64,000 nt of DNA, from the NCBI GenBank assembly GCA_006438735.1, contig RCZF01000003.1, forward strand, positions 1-64,000, in the 5' to 3' direction. Position numbers and translations under genes: made by a program. Origin of the DNA: Sphingomonas koreensis (lineage in GTDB: Bacteria; Pseudomonadota; Alphaproteobacteria; Sphingomonadales; Sphingomonadaceae). Below, one piece after another: positions 17,371-25,845 of this stretch. The first letter of the stretch is position 1. Each line of letters begins with the position of its first letter. The notes below the pieces were generated by a model. That model was not told where the DNA came from, ran no database searches, and worked only from the letters and a program-made list of their open reading frames with translations.

Positions 17371-17557
17371 GAGGAGGTCAGAGGAGAGCCCGGCCGGCGG
17401 ACGGGCGGGACACGTTCCCGCCCGATCCGTCCGACGACGCGGCTTTGCCGCGGCGCTGACCAACTGACTTCTTCAAGGCTCGTCGGGAGCGATCCGGGCG
17501 GGGCTTTCCTTTCCCCGCCCCGCCCGCCACTATGGCGTTGATTGAACGGGGGAAGGC
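17371..17557. other. Two GC-rich hairpins after hppA
   Basis: CGGGCGGGA (17402-17410) pairs with TCCCGCCCG (17416-17424), and GGGCGGGG (17496-17503) pairs with CCCCGCCC (17513-17520). Neither is followed by a T run. They could slow transcription out of hppA or stabilise its message; they may also belong to the repeat families seen elsewhere. Confidence 0.5.
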
Positions 17558-20407
17558 ATGCGGCTCGGTTGGGATGAGATAAAGCGCCGCGCCCGCGCGT
17601 TCAGCGAGGAATGGCGCGACGCCCATTACGAAAAGGGCGAAACGCAAAGCTTCTACAACGATTTCTTCGAAATCTTCGGCGTCCGCCGACGCACCGTCGC
17701 CAGCTATGAACGCCGCGTCGAGAGCATCGACGCCAATCGCCGCGGCTTCATCGATCTTTTCTGGCCGGGCATCCTGATCGTCGAACAGAAAAGCGGCGGG
17801 CGCGATCTGCTCAAGGCGCAGGGTCAGGCGCTCGAATATTTCGATTGGCTGCCCGATAATCAGAAGCCGCGCTACATCCTGACGTGCGATTTCCAACGCT
17901 GGCATCTGATCGATCTCGATACCAATCAGGAATGGCGTTTCGCGCTCGGCGATCTGCACAAGCATATCGAGGCGTTCGCCTTCGTCCTCGGCCGCCAGCG
18001 CAGCTTCACCACGCAGGCGACCGTCACGATCAAGGCGGCGGAGCTGATGGGCAAGCTGCACGACGCGCTGGAAGCGTCGGGCTATGCCGGCCACGATCTC
18101 GAGCATTTGCTCGTCCGCCTGCTGTTCTGCCTCTTCGCCGACGATACCGGCATCTTCCAGCCCGCGCAGATTTTCCTGCAATTGCTCGAAAGCGAAACCG
18201 CGGACGACGGGCATGACACCGGCCGCGTGCTGATGGAGCTGTTCGACATTCTCGATACCCCCGATGGGCAGAACGGCACCGTCAACCAGCGCCAATCGGG
18301 CTTGTCGGCGGAACTCAACGCCTTCCCCTATGTAAACGGCAACCTGTTCACCGGGCGGCTGCGCACGCCGGTGTTCGATACGGCGATGCGCGGCCTGCTG
18401 ATCGATGCCTGCCGCCACAATTGGAGCGGCGTCAGCCCCGCCATTTTCGGCTCGCTGTTCCAATCGGTGATGGACGCCAAGGAGCGCCGCGCGAAGGGCG
18501 CGCACTACACTTCCGAAGCCAATATCCTGAAGGTCATCGGCCCGCTGTTCCTCGACGATCTGACCGCCGAGCTGGAGCGCATCCTGGCGCGCAAGACCGA
18601 GCGTGAGAAACTGCTCGACGCCTTCGTCGCGAAGCTCGCGCGGCTGACCTTCCTCGATCCGGCGTGCGGCTGTGGCAATTTCCTCGTCATCGCCTATCGC
18701 GAGCTGCGCCGGCTGGAGCTCGCCGCGCTGGAGGCGCGCTGGCCCCGGGCGATGACCGACACCGGCGAGGAGCGGCGCCAGGGCATCATCGATCCCGGCC
18801 TCTTGAGCCGCGTTCAGGTCAACCAGTTCTACGGCATCGAGGTCGAGGAGTTTCCCGCCGCGATCGCCGAGGTGGCGATGTGGATGGCCGATCATCTCGC
18901 CAACAACGCGCTGGGCGAGGCGTTCTCGACCAATTACGCGCGCATTCCGTTGAGGGACTCGGCACACATTCTCCATGCCGACGCGCTCGACACCGATTGG
19001 TCGAGCTTGATCGTGCCGGAAAAGCTGCATTATATCATGGGCAATCCGCCATTCGTCGTCGCCAAGTTTCAGACGGCGGAGCAGCGCGCGCAGGTCCGCG
19101 CCATCGCGCAGCTCGGCGGCAGCGGCGGCACGCTCGATTTCGTCGCGGCGTGGTTCATCAAGGCCGGGCAGTTCGTCGCCACCAATCACCGCATCCGCAT
19201 CGCCTTCGTCGCGACCAACTCGATCAGCCAGGGCGAGCAGGTCGCGCAGCTCTGGCCGATCCTGTTCGATCGCTTCCACTTGGAGATCGCCTTCGCCCAT
19301 CGCACCTTCAGCTGGGGCAGCGAGGCGCGCGGCAAGGCGCACGTCCACGTCGTCGTGATCGGGCTGACGCACCGCGACGACCAGCCGACCGAGAAGCGGC
19401 TGTTCAGCTATCCCGATATTCGCGGCGAGCCGATCGAGAGTCGGCATGAGGCGCTGACGGCGTATCTTTTCGATGCGCGGGGCGTGACGAACCGGCATCT
19501 TGTGGTGAAGGAGGAAGGGAGCGCCATTAATGGTGCGCGGAAATTAGCTAGCGGGAGCCAGCCAATCGACGGGGGCCATCTAATCTTTGACTGGGCGGCT
19601 CGACGTGATTTCCTCGAATCAGAGCCTTCAGCCAAAATGTTTATGCGCCGCTATGTCGGCGCGGAAGACTTCATAAACGGTGGCAAGCGCTGGATTTTGG
19701 CACTCCAAAAAGCAACGCCATCTGAACTGCGCGCTATGCCGCAGGTTTTAAAACGCTTGAAATTGGTGCGAGAATTTCGCCGTGCCAGCCAGCGAAAAAG
19801 CACGTTGGCAATCGCAGATCAGCCGACCCGGTTTAACGTTGAAGTTTTGCCGACAAAGCCATTTCTCGCCATTCCTGAAGTTAGCTCGGAGAGACGCGAA
19901 TACATACCTTTCGGGTGGCTAAAGGCTTCGATGATTCCGAGTAACAAGCTTCGGATGTTGCCCACAGCGAGTCTCTGGGAGTTCGGGGTTTTAACGAGCC
20001 GCGCTCACAATGCTTGGCTCGGTCACGTCGGCGGACGGCTTGAAAGCCGTTTTCAATATGGGATTGGCATCGTCTACAACACCTTCCCCTGGCCCGACGC
20101 CACGCCCGCGCAGCGCGCCCGGATCGAGGCGCTGGCGCAAGCCGTACTCGACGCGCGCGCCGCGCATCCCACCGCCAGCCTCGCCGATCTCTACGATCCC
20201 GATACCATGCCCGGCGATCTGCGCCGCGCGCACCACGCGCTCGATCTCGCGGTCGACAAGCTCTACCGCGCCGCCCCCTTCGCGTCGGACCGCGACCGCG
20301 TCGAGCATCTGTTCGGCCGTTACGAGGCGCTGGTGAACCCGCTCGCGACGAGCGGCGTCAAGGCCAACCGCCGCGTCGCGCGGCGCAAGGCGAAAGACGC
20401 GGATTAA
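17558..20407 (+). CDS. MmeI-like (Type IIL) single-chain restriction-modification enzyme
   Basis: The protein has 949 residues; MmeI has 919. Order: an N-terminal PD-(D/E)XK nuclease with D66, then nine residues, then E76-Q-K78 ('IDLFWPGILIVEQKSGG'), the same spacing as D70...EXK82 of MmeI; a helical linker; a gamma-class adenine methyltransferase with motif I 'FLDPACGCGNFLVIAY' (about 365-380), 'FYGIEVEEFPAAIAEVAMW' and motif IV NPPF (about 495); then a target-recognition region at about 640-835 and a helical C terminus. Such enzymes methylate one strand and cleave about 20 nt from the site. Codon use in the recognition region (about 19480-20060) is clearly less GC-rich than the rest, as after a swap of specificity. 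There is no separate S or R subunit nearby. Confidence 0.88.
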   Translation: MRLGWDEIKRRARAFSEEWRDAHYEKGETQSFYNDFFEIFGVRRRTVASYERRVESIDANRRGFIDLFWPGILIVEQKSGGRDLLKAQGQALEYFDWLPDNQKPRYILTCDFQRWHLIDLDTNQEWRFALGDLHKHIEAFAFVLGRQRSFTTQATVTIKAAELMGKLHDALEASGYAGHDLEHLLVRLLFCLFADDTGIFQPAQIFLQLLESETADDGHDTGRVLMELFDILDTPDGQNGTVNQRQSGLSAELNAFPYVNGNLFTGRLRTPVFDTAMRGLLIDACRHNWSGVSPAIFGSLFQSVMDAKERRAKGAHYTSEANILKVIGPLFLDDLTAELERILARKTEREKLLDAFVAKLARLTFLDPACGCGNFLVIAYRELRRLELAALEARWPRAMTDTGEERRQGIIDPGLLSRVQVNQFYGIEVEEFPAAIAEVAMWMADHLANNALGEAFSTNYARIPLRDSAHILHADALDTDWSSLIVPEKLHYIMGNPPFVVAKFQTAEQRAQVRAIAQLGGSGGTLDFVAAWFIKAGQFVATNHRIRIAFVATNSISQGEQVAQLWPILFDRFHLEIAFAHRTFSWGSEARGKAHVHVVVIGLTHRDDQPTEKRLFSYPDIRGEPIESRHEALTAYLFDARGVTNRHLVVKEEGSAINGARKLASGSQPIDGGHLIFDWAARRDFLESEPSAKMFMRRYVGAEDFINGGKRWILALQKATPSELRAMPQVLKRLKLVREFRRASQRKSTLAIADQPTRFNVEVLPTKPFLAIPEVSSERREYIPFGWLKASMIPSNKLRMLPTASLWEFGVLTSRAHNAWLGHVGGRLESRFQYGIGIVYNTFPWPDATPAQRARIEALAQAVLDARAAHPTASLADLYDPDTMPGDLRRAHHALDLAVDKLYRAAPFASDRDRVEHLFGRYEALVNPLATSGVKANRRVARRKAKDAD

Positions 20408-20574
20408 TCGCCCTTGTCGCCCTCGTTGCGCGACTTCTTGTGCTCGGCGTGCTGCTTAACGTCCTGGCGCAACGATTTCGATTAGTCGTCAGATTCGCTG
20501 AACGTCCCGTCGTCGTTGCGGCGCTGATACCGCTTGTCGCCCTCATGCGGCTGGTTGAGTTCACGCTCGCTCAT
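20404..20574 (-). pseudogene. Small hydrophilic gene interrupted by one stop codon
   Basis: From ATG 20574 the frame reads 30 residues ('MSERELNQPHEGDKRYQRRN', ending in SESDD) and stops at TAA 20484-20482. The same frame continues for 25 more residues of the same hydrophilic, charged style ('SKSLRQDVKQHAEHKKSRNE', then GDKGD) to TAA 20406-20404. It reads as one 55-60 residue protein with a nonsense codon. Sequences of this type (HEGDKRYxRR) look like small conserved sphingomonad proteins to me, but I cannot name the family. It overlaps the restriction enzyme stop by 4 nt. A real 30-aa product cannot be excluded. Confidence 0.45.
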
Positions 20575-20897
20575 TGTTCGTCTCCTGTTGCCGGCGTTAA
20601 AGCGCAAATATTCACCCTTTGTTCCCTTTGTCGCTTTCCTACAGCCCCCGATCCATGCCATAAATCCCGTTCGCTCTTTGAGTCCGTCGATCTGCTCGGG
20701 ACCGCGCCCGGCGCGCGCGGACAGGCTCGTTCGGGCCAGCCCGGCCAAACCCACGCGACACTCTCCACTTTCTCCACTTCACCTCTACGAGCACGCGATC
20801 CTCGCGCGGCATGCCGAGACTTTCGTGCCACCTCGCGCCGCCGCTTGACGCCCGCGTCAATCGCTCGCACGCTCTGGCAAAAGCACAGGAGAGGCAC
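20575..20897. other. Intergenic region before the acyl-CoA dehydrogenase
   Basis: About 320 bp without a credible gene. It separates the minus-strand small gene from the plus-strand dehydrogenase, so promoters for both should be here, but I see no strong -35/-10 pair. AGGAGAGG (20887-20894) is the dehydrogenase ribosome site. Confidence 0.5.
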
Positions 20898-22052
20898 ATG
20901 ACGCTCGACGATGTCCCCGGCCGGTTCGCGCATGACGAGGATCATGAGGCGTTCCGCCAGACGGTGCGCAGCTTCCTGCAAAAGGAAGGCGTCCCCAACG
21001 TCGCCGATTGGGAGGCCAACCGGCTGGTGCCCAAGGCGTTCTGGCGCAAGGCCGGTGCCATCGGCATGCTCTGCCCGACGGTGCCCGAGGCGTATGGCGG
21101 GCTCGGGCTCGATTTCGGCTATAACGCCGTCGTCAACGAGGAGCTGAGCTACAACGGCGTGCCCGCCGGCTTCTCGCTGCAATCGGACATCGTGTGCGAT
21201 TATATCGTCCATTACGGCTCCGAAGAGCAGAAGGCCGAGTGGCTGCCCCGGCTCGTCTCCGGCGAGACGATCACCGCGATCGCGATGACCGAGCCCGGCA
21301 CCGGCTCCGATCTCCAGGCGATCCGCACGTCGGCGAAAAAGGACGGCAACCATTATGTCGTCAATGGCTCCAAGACCTATATCACCAACGGCCAGAACGC
21401 CGATCTGATCCTGGTCGTCGCCAAGACCGATCCCGCCGCGACCCCCGCCTACAAGGGCATGTCGATCATCCTGATCGAGGCCGATCGCGAGGGCTTCCGC
21501 CGCGGCCGCAAGCTCGACAAGATCGGGCAGGATGCCGCCGATACGTCCGAATTGTTCTTCGACGATGTCCGCGTGCCGATCACCAACTGCCTGGGCGAAG
21601 AGGGCAAGGGCTTCATCTATCTGATGAGCCAATTGCCGCAGGAACGGCTGTCGATCGCGGTCGGCGTGCAGGCCAGCACGCAAAAGGCGTTCGACGAGAC
21701 GGTCGAGTTCACCAAATCGCGCAAGGCGTTTGCCGGCATGGTGTTCGATTTCCAGAACACGCGCTTCGTGCTGGCCGATCTGAAGGCCAAGCTCCAGGTC
21801 GGCTGGGCGCATCTCGATTGGGCGATCCGCCGCCATCTGGCCGGCGAGCTGACCGCCACCGAGGGCGCCGCCGCCAAGCTGTGGCATACCGAGCTGCAGT
21901 GGGAAGTGATGGACAAATGCCTCCAGCTCCACGGCGGCGCCGGCTATATGAACGAATATCCGATCGCCCGCGCCTGGCGCGCCGCGCGCGTCAGCCGCAT
22001 ATACGGCGGCACCAACGAGATCATGAAGGAACTGATCGGGCGCAGCCTGTAA
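20898..22052 (+). CDS. Acyl-CoA dehydrogenase
   Basis: The 384-residue FAD enzyme carries out alpha,beta-dehydrogenation of acyl-CoA thioesters. The start is ATG 20898 after AGGAGAGG. Family signatures are present: 'AIAMTEPGTGSDLQAIRTSA' (signature 1, FAD and substrate contacts), 'LHGGAGYMNEYPIARAWR' (signature 2) and 'IYGGTNEIMKELIGRSL' at the C terminus. The chain length preference cannot be told. There is no obvious operon partner; the convergent hypothetical gene at 22087 follows a strong hairpin. Confidence 0.92.
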   Translation: MTLDDVPGRFAHDEDHEAFRQTVRSFLQKEGVPNVADWEANRLVPKAFWRKAGAIGMLCPTVPEAYGGLGLDFGYNAVVNEELSYNGVPAGFSLQSDIVCDYIVHYGSEEQKAEWLPRLVSGETITAIAMTEPGTGSDLQAIRTSAKKDGNHYVVNGSKTYITNGQNADLILVVAKTDPAATPAYKGMSIILIEADREGFRRGRKLDKIGQDAADTSELFFDDVRVPITNCLGEEGKGFIYLMSQLPQERLSIAVGVQASTQKAFDETVEFTKSRKAFAGMVFDFQNTRFVLADLKAKLQVGWAHLDWAIRRHLAGELTATEGAAAKLWHTELQWEVMDKCLQLHGGAGYMNEYPIARAWRAARVSRIYGGTNEIMKELIGRSL

Positions 22053-22055
22053 TGG

Positions 22056-22080
22056 CGGGCGGGCCGCGACGACCCGCCCG
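22056..22080. terminator. Hairpin between convergent genes
   Basis: CGGGCGGG (22056-22063) pairs with CCCGCCCG (22073-22080), four bases after the dehydrogenase stop. There is no T run, so termination efficiency is uncertain. It lies between two convergent genes and could serve both. Confidence 0.5.
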
Positions 22081-22086
22081 GCCCGC

Positions 22087-22533
22087 TTATTTGAGGAGCA
22101 CTTCGCCGAGCAATTCGCTGCCCATCACGTGGCGATATTTGGAGCGCGTGCCGCTTTCGGCATCCATCTGACGCATGTCGGCCTTCATGTAATCGGCATA
22201 GGCCTTGTCGCGCGCCGCGGCCTCGGTCGCGTCGGCCATGTGGCTGAATTGCGTGACGAGGTAGAAATCGGGCTCGCCGGCGCGTTTGTTGAGATTGGCG
22301 AGGACGTGATATTCCTTGATCCAGCCCTTCGACTTGGCGAACTCCTGGCTCTTCTTATACTGCGACGCGAGATAATCGATGTAGGTCGCGTTGGCGCCGT
22401 CATCGACCGAGATCGACGAAACTTCCCAATAATCGCCGTAACTGAACGGCAGGTCTTGCGCAGGCGCCGGCATGGCGACGGCAAGCGACAGCGACGCGGC
22501 GGCAAGCCCCGCGAAAAACGGCAATTTTATCAT
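22087..22533 (-). CDS. Secreted hypothetical protein
   Basis: The 148-residue protein starts at ATG 22533 with a clear signal peptide ('MIKLPFFAGLAAASLSLAVA', cleavage probably after MPAPAQ). The mature part has 'YGDYWEVSSISVDDGANATY', 'ASQYKKSQEFAKSKGWIKEY' and 'EPDFYLVTQFSHMADATEAA', resembling a dimeric ferredoxin-like (ABM/NIPSNAP-type) fold in rhythm. I do not recognise a named family. It is probably periplasmic. It runs convergently towards the acyl-CoA dehydrogenase. Confidence 0.75.
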   Translation of the reverse strand: MIKLPFFAGLAAASLSLAVAMPAPAQDLPFSYGDYWEVSSISVDDGANATYIDYLASQYKKSQEFAKSKGWIKEYHVLANLNKRAGEPDFYLVTQFSHMADATEAAARDKAYADYMKADMRQMDAESGTRSKYRHVMGSELLGEVLLK

Positions 22534-22792
22534 GGCCTTCGAACCTTCAATGCGAGACCCGGCTTCCCCCGGGCGAGGCACGCATCACTCGCATCCGCTC
22601 GACCGCGACCCTTGTGAGGCGGCGAAGCGCCGGCAATCTCCGCCAAAGCCGCTGGCGGAACAAGCGGAATCGACTAAGCGCTAATCACGATGGCGATGCG
22701 GTGGCGCCTGCGCCGCCGGGGCGCGGCTGGCCTCGGCGGCTAAATCGCGCGGCGCGCTTGACGAAGCGGCGCGCTCTGCGTCAGTAGCGCGC

Positions 22793-23443
22793 ATGGTCGC
22801 CCCGCTCCCGTCCGATCCGCACGGCTTCAAGCGCCGCGGCGTCCTGTTCGTGCTGTCGTCGCCGTCGGGCGCGGGCAAATCGACCATCGCCCGCAAGCTG
22901 CTGGCGGCGCACCCCGAACTCGGCGTGTCGGTGTCCGCCACCACCCGGCCGATCCGCCCCGGCGAAGTCGATGGCGAGGATTATCATTTCGTCGATCTCG
23001 AACAGTTCCGCGAATCGGTCGCGAACAACGAGTTCATCGAATGGGCCCATGTCTTCGGCCATCGCTACGGCACGCCGCGCGCGCCGGTCGAACGGATGCT
23101 CGCCGAGGGCAAGGACGTGTTGTTCGACATCGATTGGCAGGGCGCGCAGCAGCTGTTTCAGATCGCCGGCGGCGATGTCGTGCGCACCTTCATCCTGCCG
23201 CCGTCGATGGAGGAGCTCCACCAGCGCCTGATCCGCCGCGCGACCGATCCGATCGAGGTGATCGACGCCCGCATGACACGCGCCGCAAATGAAGTCAGCC
23301 ACTGGGACGGCTATGATTACGTGCTGGTCAACGACGATGTCGAGGCGTGTTTCGGCGATGTCCGCACCATCCTCGAGGCCGAACGGCTCCGCCGCTCACG
23401 CCAGACCGGGCTGATCGGCTTCGTTCGCAAGCTGATCAAATAA
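22793..23443 (+). CDS. gmk: Guanylate kinase
   Basis: The enzyme phosphorylates GMP to GDP with ATP. The 216 residues show the P-loop 'LSSPSGAGKSTIARKLL', the GMP-binding segment 'SVSATTRPIRPGEVDGEDYH', 'WAHVFGHRYGTPRAPVERML' and 'VLFDIDWQGAQQL', all canonical. The start at 22793 gives a 15-residue lead before the beta strand, usual for alphaproteobacterial Gmk. Its 3' end overlaps the convergent ATP12 gene by 8 nt. Confidence 0.96.
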   Translation: MVAPLPSDPHGFKRRGVLFVLSSPSGAGKSTIARKLLAAHPELGVSVSATTRPIRPGEVDGEDYHFVDLEQFRESVANNEFIEWAHVFGHRYGTPRAPVERMLAEGKDVLFDIDWQGAQQLFQIAGGDVVRTFILPPSMEELHQRLIRRATDPIEVIDARMTRAANEVSHWDGYDYVLVNDDVEACFGDVRTILEAERLRRSRQTGLIGFVRKLIK

Positions 23444-24113
23444 GCGTCAGGAAGCGCGCGCCGGCGTCGAATTCGGCCTTGTGCGCCGCTGTCGTCGCGA
23501 TCGCCAGATCGTCACGGCCCCACAGCTCGGCCTGCCAGTCCTCGTCGATCTGCGCCGCGTGCCACACCGTCTCGGCATCCGCCGCGCCCTCGATCAGCGC
23601 CAGCCCGGCGATCAGCGATCCGGTGACGGTGACGATCGGCGACAGCCCGGCGAGTTCAAACGGTCCCCGCGCCGCCACCGCCTCGGCCAGCCGCGCCACC
23701 GTCGCCGCCGGCTGCGGCCGGTGCATCACCCCCGTCGTCACCTCGATATGCACATCGAACCTTGCCCGGGCCCAATCGAGCAAGGGATCCCACGCCGCCG
23801 CCTGCCGCGCCACCAGCCCTTCCGGCGCCTCCGCCCGGTAACACAGCAAATCGCTCTCGCCATACGCAGCGAGACCCTCCGCGAACGTGGCGGGATCGCT
23901 GGCGATTCGGTCGATCGCAGCATTCGCCAGCCCGGTCAGCGGCATCGCCCGTGGATCGATGTCGCCTTCGACGGCGCGCCATTCGTCGGCGATCGCCTCG
24001 GCCAGCGCCGCGTTTGGCAAGACGAGCGGCGTGCGGCCCGGCGTCCGCACCGGCCGATCATCGAGCCGGATCGCGCCGTCGGCAATCGTCACGTCCCGCC
24101 AGAAGCGCTTCAT
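23436..24113 (-). CDS. ATP12-family F1-ATPase assembly chaperone
   Basis: The 225-residue protein starts at ATG 24113, overlapping the preceding stop (ATGA). 'MKRFWRDVTIADGAIRLDDR', 'RTPLVLPNAALAEAIADEW', 'MPLTGLANAAIDRI' and 'YGESDLLCYRAEAPEGL' match the bacterial ATP12 family, which in mitochondria chaperones the F1 alpha subunit. It is the last gene of the crcB-rluC-membrane protein-ATP12 unit. The bacterial role is inferred from the eukaryotic homologue. Confidence 0.88.
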   Translation of the reverse strand: MKRFWRDVTIADGAIRLDDRPVRTPGRTPLVLPNAALAEAIADEWRAVEGDIDPRAMPLTGLANAAIDRIASDPATFAEGLAAYGESDLLCYRAEAPEGLVARQAAAWDPLLDWARARFDVHIEVTTGVMHRPQPAATVARLAEAVAARGPFELAGLSPIVTVTGSLIAGLALIEGAADAETVWHAAQIDEDWQAELWGRDDLAIATTAAHKAEFDAGARFLTLI

Positions 24114-24325
24114 TGCTCGGGCGGGGTCCGCCACCGCCGCGCGAGCGAGCGCGGCACGACCGCGATCATCACCATCGCCGCAAGCACGATCGCGGTGCCC
24201 AGAATGCGCTGACCGCCGGTCACGCCGCGGGCGATCAGCACCAGCCCGAACACCGCTCCGGCGACGCCGACGAGACGCGTCAGGATCATTGCGAAATAGC
24301 GGTTGCGCGCTTTCGTGTCGGCCAT
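24110..24325 (-). CDS. Small two-span membrane protein
   Basis: The 71-residue protein has two hydrophobic segments ('ILTRLVGVAGAVFGLVLIA' and 'ILGTAIVLAAMVMIAVVP') and a basic C terminus. It sits between rluC and the ATP12 gene with start/stop overlaps on both sides (24325 and 24110-24113), so it is translated with them. I recognise no named family. The position is conserved-looking but its function is unknown. Confidence 0.75.
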   Translation of the reverse strand: MADTKARNRYFAMILTRLVGVAGAVFGLVLIARGVTGGQRILGTAIVLAAMVMIAVVPRSLARRWRTPPEQ

Positions 24326-25416
24326 CAGCCGCGCCGCCGGCCGCGCTCGCCGCGGCGCTCCTTGCGGAACGATTTCGCATGCGCCTTGGCCTGCTGCTTG
24401 ACGACCGCGCGGCTCGGCGGCGGTGGGCCGTCGTCGAGCTTCAGCGCGTCACCGAGCGCGACGTCGAAACCGAGCAGCTTCAGGCTTTCGGCGAAATGAT
24501 CGGGCAGTTCGGCGACGACGTCGACCTTGCCGCCATCGGGATGATCGATCCGGATGCGGCGGGCGTGGAGGTGCATCTTGCGGCTCACCCCGCCAGTGAG
24601 GAACGCGGCCTGCCCGCCATATTTGCCGTCGCCGACGATCGGGTGGCCGATCGCCGCCATATGCGCGCGCAGCTGATGCGTTCGGCCGGTGAACGGCTGA
24701 AGCTCGACCCAGGCGGCGCGGTTGCCGGCGCGTTCGATCACACGGTAGCGCGAGCGCGCGGCCTGGCCGTTCTCCTCGTCGACATGCATCTTCTCGCCGC
24801 CGGTGCCGGGCTGCTTGCCGAGCGGCAGATCGACGATGCCGTCTTCGATCGACGGCGCACCGACGATCAGCGCCCAATAGACCTTGCGCGCGGTGCGTCC
24901 CGAAAAGCTCTTGGCGAAGAACGCCGCGGCGCGCGAGGTGCGGGCGAGCAGCAAAGCGCCCGAGGTATCCTTGTCGAGCCGGTGGACAAGCTTGGGGCGC
25001 CCATCGGCCTCGAATTGCAGCGCATCGAGCAGACCATCGACATGATCGTGCGTTTTGGTGCCGCCTTGCGTCGCCAGACCCGGTGGCTTGTTGATGACGA
25101 TCGCCTGCGCATCGCGGTGGATCACCATCGATTGCGCATAATCGAGTTGATCTTCGGTCAGCACCGGGCGTTCGCGCTTGGGCTTCGCCGTATCGGGCTT
25201 GGGGGGCTCGAGCGGCGGGACGCGGATGACCTGACCGACCGCCAGCCGATCGCCCGGCGTCGCGCGATTGCCGTCGATGCGAAGCTGGCCAGTGCGTGCC
25301 CATTTGGCGACCGTCGTATAATTGGCGTCGGCAAGATGCCGCTTGAACCAGCGATCGAGCCGGATGCCGTCGTCATCCTCGCCGACGGTAAATTGGCGGA
25401 CGGTCGGATCGGTCAT
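24325..25416 (-). CDS. rluC: RluA-family 23S rRNA pseudouridine synthase (RluC-like)
   Basis: The 363-residue enzyme isomerises uridines in 23S rRNA. Residues 8-80 are an S4 RNA-binding domain ('DGIRLDRWFKRHLADANYTT'). The catalytic motif is 'LVHRLDKDTSGALLLARTSR' with the invariant Asp, followed by 'PFTGRTHQLRAHMAAIGHPI' and 'LHARRIRIDHP'. The C terminus is a long Lys/Arg-rich tail ('AHAKSFRKERRGERGRRRG'), longer than in E. coli RluC. It overlaps crcB by 4 nt and the following membrane gene by 1 nt. Assignment to RluC rather than RluD is tentative. Confidence 0.9.
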   Translation of the reverse strand: MTDPTVRQFTVGEDDDGIRLDRWFKRHLADANYTTVAKWARTGQLRIDGNRATPGDRLAVGQVIRVPPLEPPKPDTAKPKRERPVLTEDQLDYAQSMVIHRDAQAIVINKPPGLATQGGTKTHDHVDGLLDALQFEADGRPKLVHRLDKDTSGALLLARTSRAAAFFAKSFSGRTARKVYWALIVGAPSIEDGIVDLPLGKQPGTGGEKMHVDEENGQAARSRYRVIERAGNRAAWVELQPFTGRTHQLRAHMAAIGHPIVGDGKYGGQAAFLTGGVSRKMHLHARRIRIDHPDGGKVDVVAELPDHFAESLKLLGFDVALGDALKLDDGPPPPSRAVVKQQAKAHAKSFRKERRGERGRRRG

Positions 25417-25787
25417 GCCAGCGCGCGCATCAGGTGGAGCCCGGCGAGCACGCCGAGGATCGCGCCGATCACGGAAACCAGTGCGTAGACCAGCGCCGTC
25501 ACCACGTCGCCGCGCTCAATCATGTTGACCGCATCGAGCGCAAACGAGGAAAAGGTCGTGAAGCCACCAAGTGCGCCGACCGCCACGAACAGCCGAACCG
25601 GATCCTGGCCGCCCGACATCCGAGTCAAAATACCGATCACCAGCCCCATCAGCAGCCCGCCGACGAGATTGACCGTCAGCGTTCCCCACGGATAATTTGG
25701 GCCGAGCCAGGCAAGCGTGGCTTTGCCGACGAGATAGCGGGCGCCCGAACCGAGCGCGCCGCCCAGCATGACGAGAAGCAAGGGCAT
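25413..25787 (-). CDS. crcB: Fluoride channel CrcB/Fluc
   Basis: The 124-residue protein has four membrane spans and forms a dual-topology dimer that exports fluoride. 'MLGGALGSGARYLVGKAT', 'WGTLTVNLVGGLLMGLVIG' with the conserved Asn, and 'VGALGGFTTFSSFALDAVNM' with the Phe-box and Thr-Thr-Phe-Ser track are canonical. It heads the operon with rluC. The 58-bp gap upstream is too short and too unlike the fluoride riboswitch for me to claim one. Confidence 0.95.
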   Translation of the reverse strand: MPLLLVMLGGALGSGARYLVGKATLAWLGPNYPWGTLTVNLVGGLLMGLVIGILTRMSGGQDPVRLFVAVGALGGFTTFSSFALDAVNMIERGDVVTALVYALVSVIGAILGVLAGLHLMRALA

Positions 25788-25845
25788 GCCGCCGCCCTAG
25801 CGCGAAGCGCGCCGCTTGAGAACTGCTTTGCTGAAACGGTCCGGA

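Noticed and set aside
17378-19498. 700-codon open frame opposite the restriction enzyme
   Set aside because: Low-complexity Arg/Ala/Glu product without motifs; shadow of the real gene.
25788-25845. Fluoride riboswitch before crcB
   Set aside because: The gap is only 58 bp and lacks the conserved pseudoknot bases I would expect.
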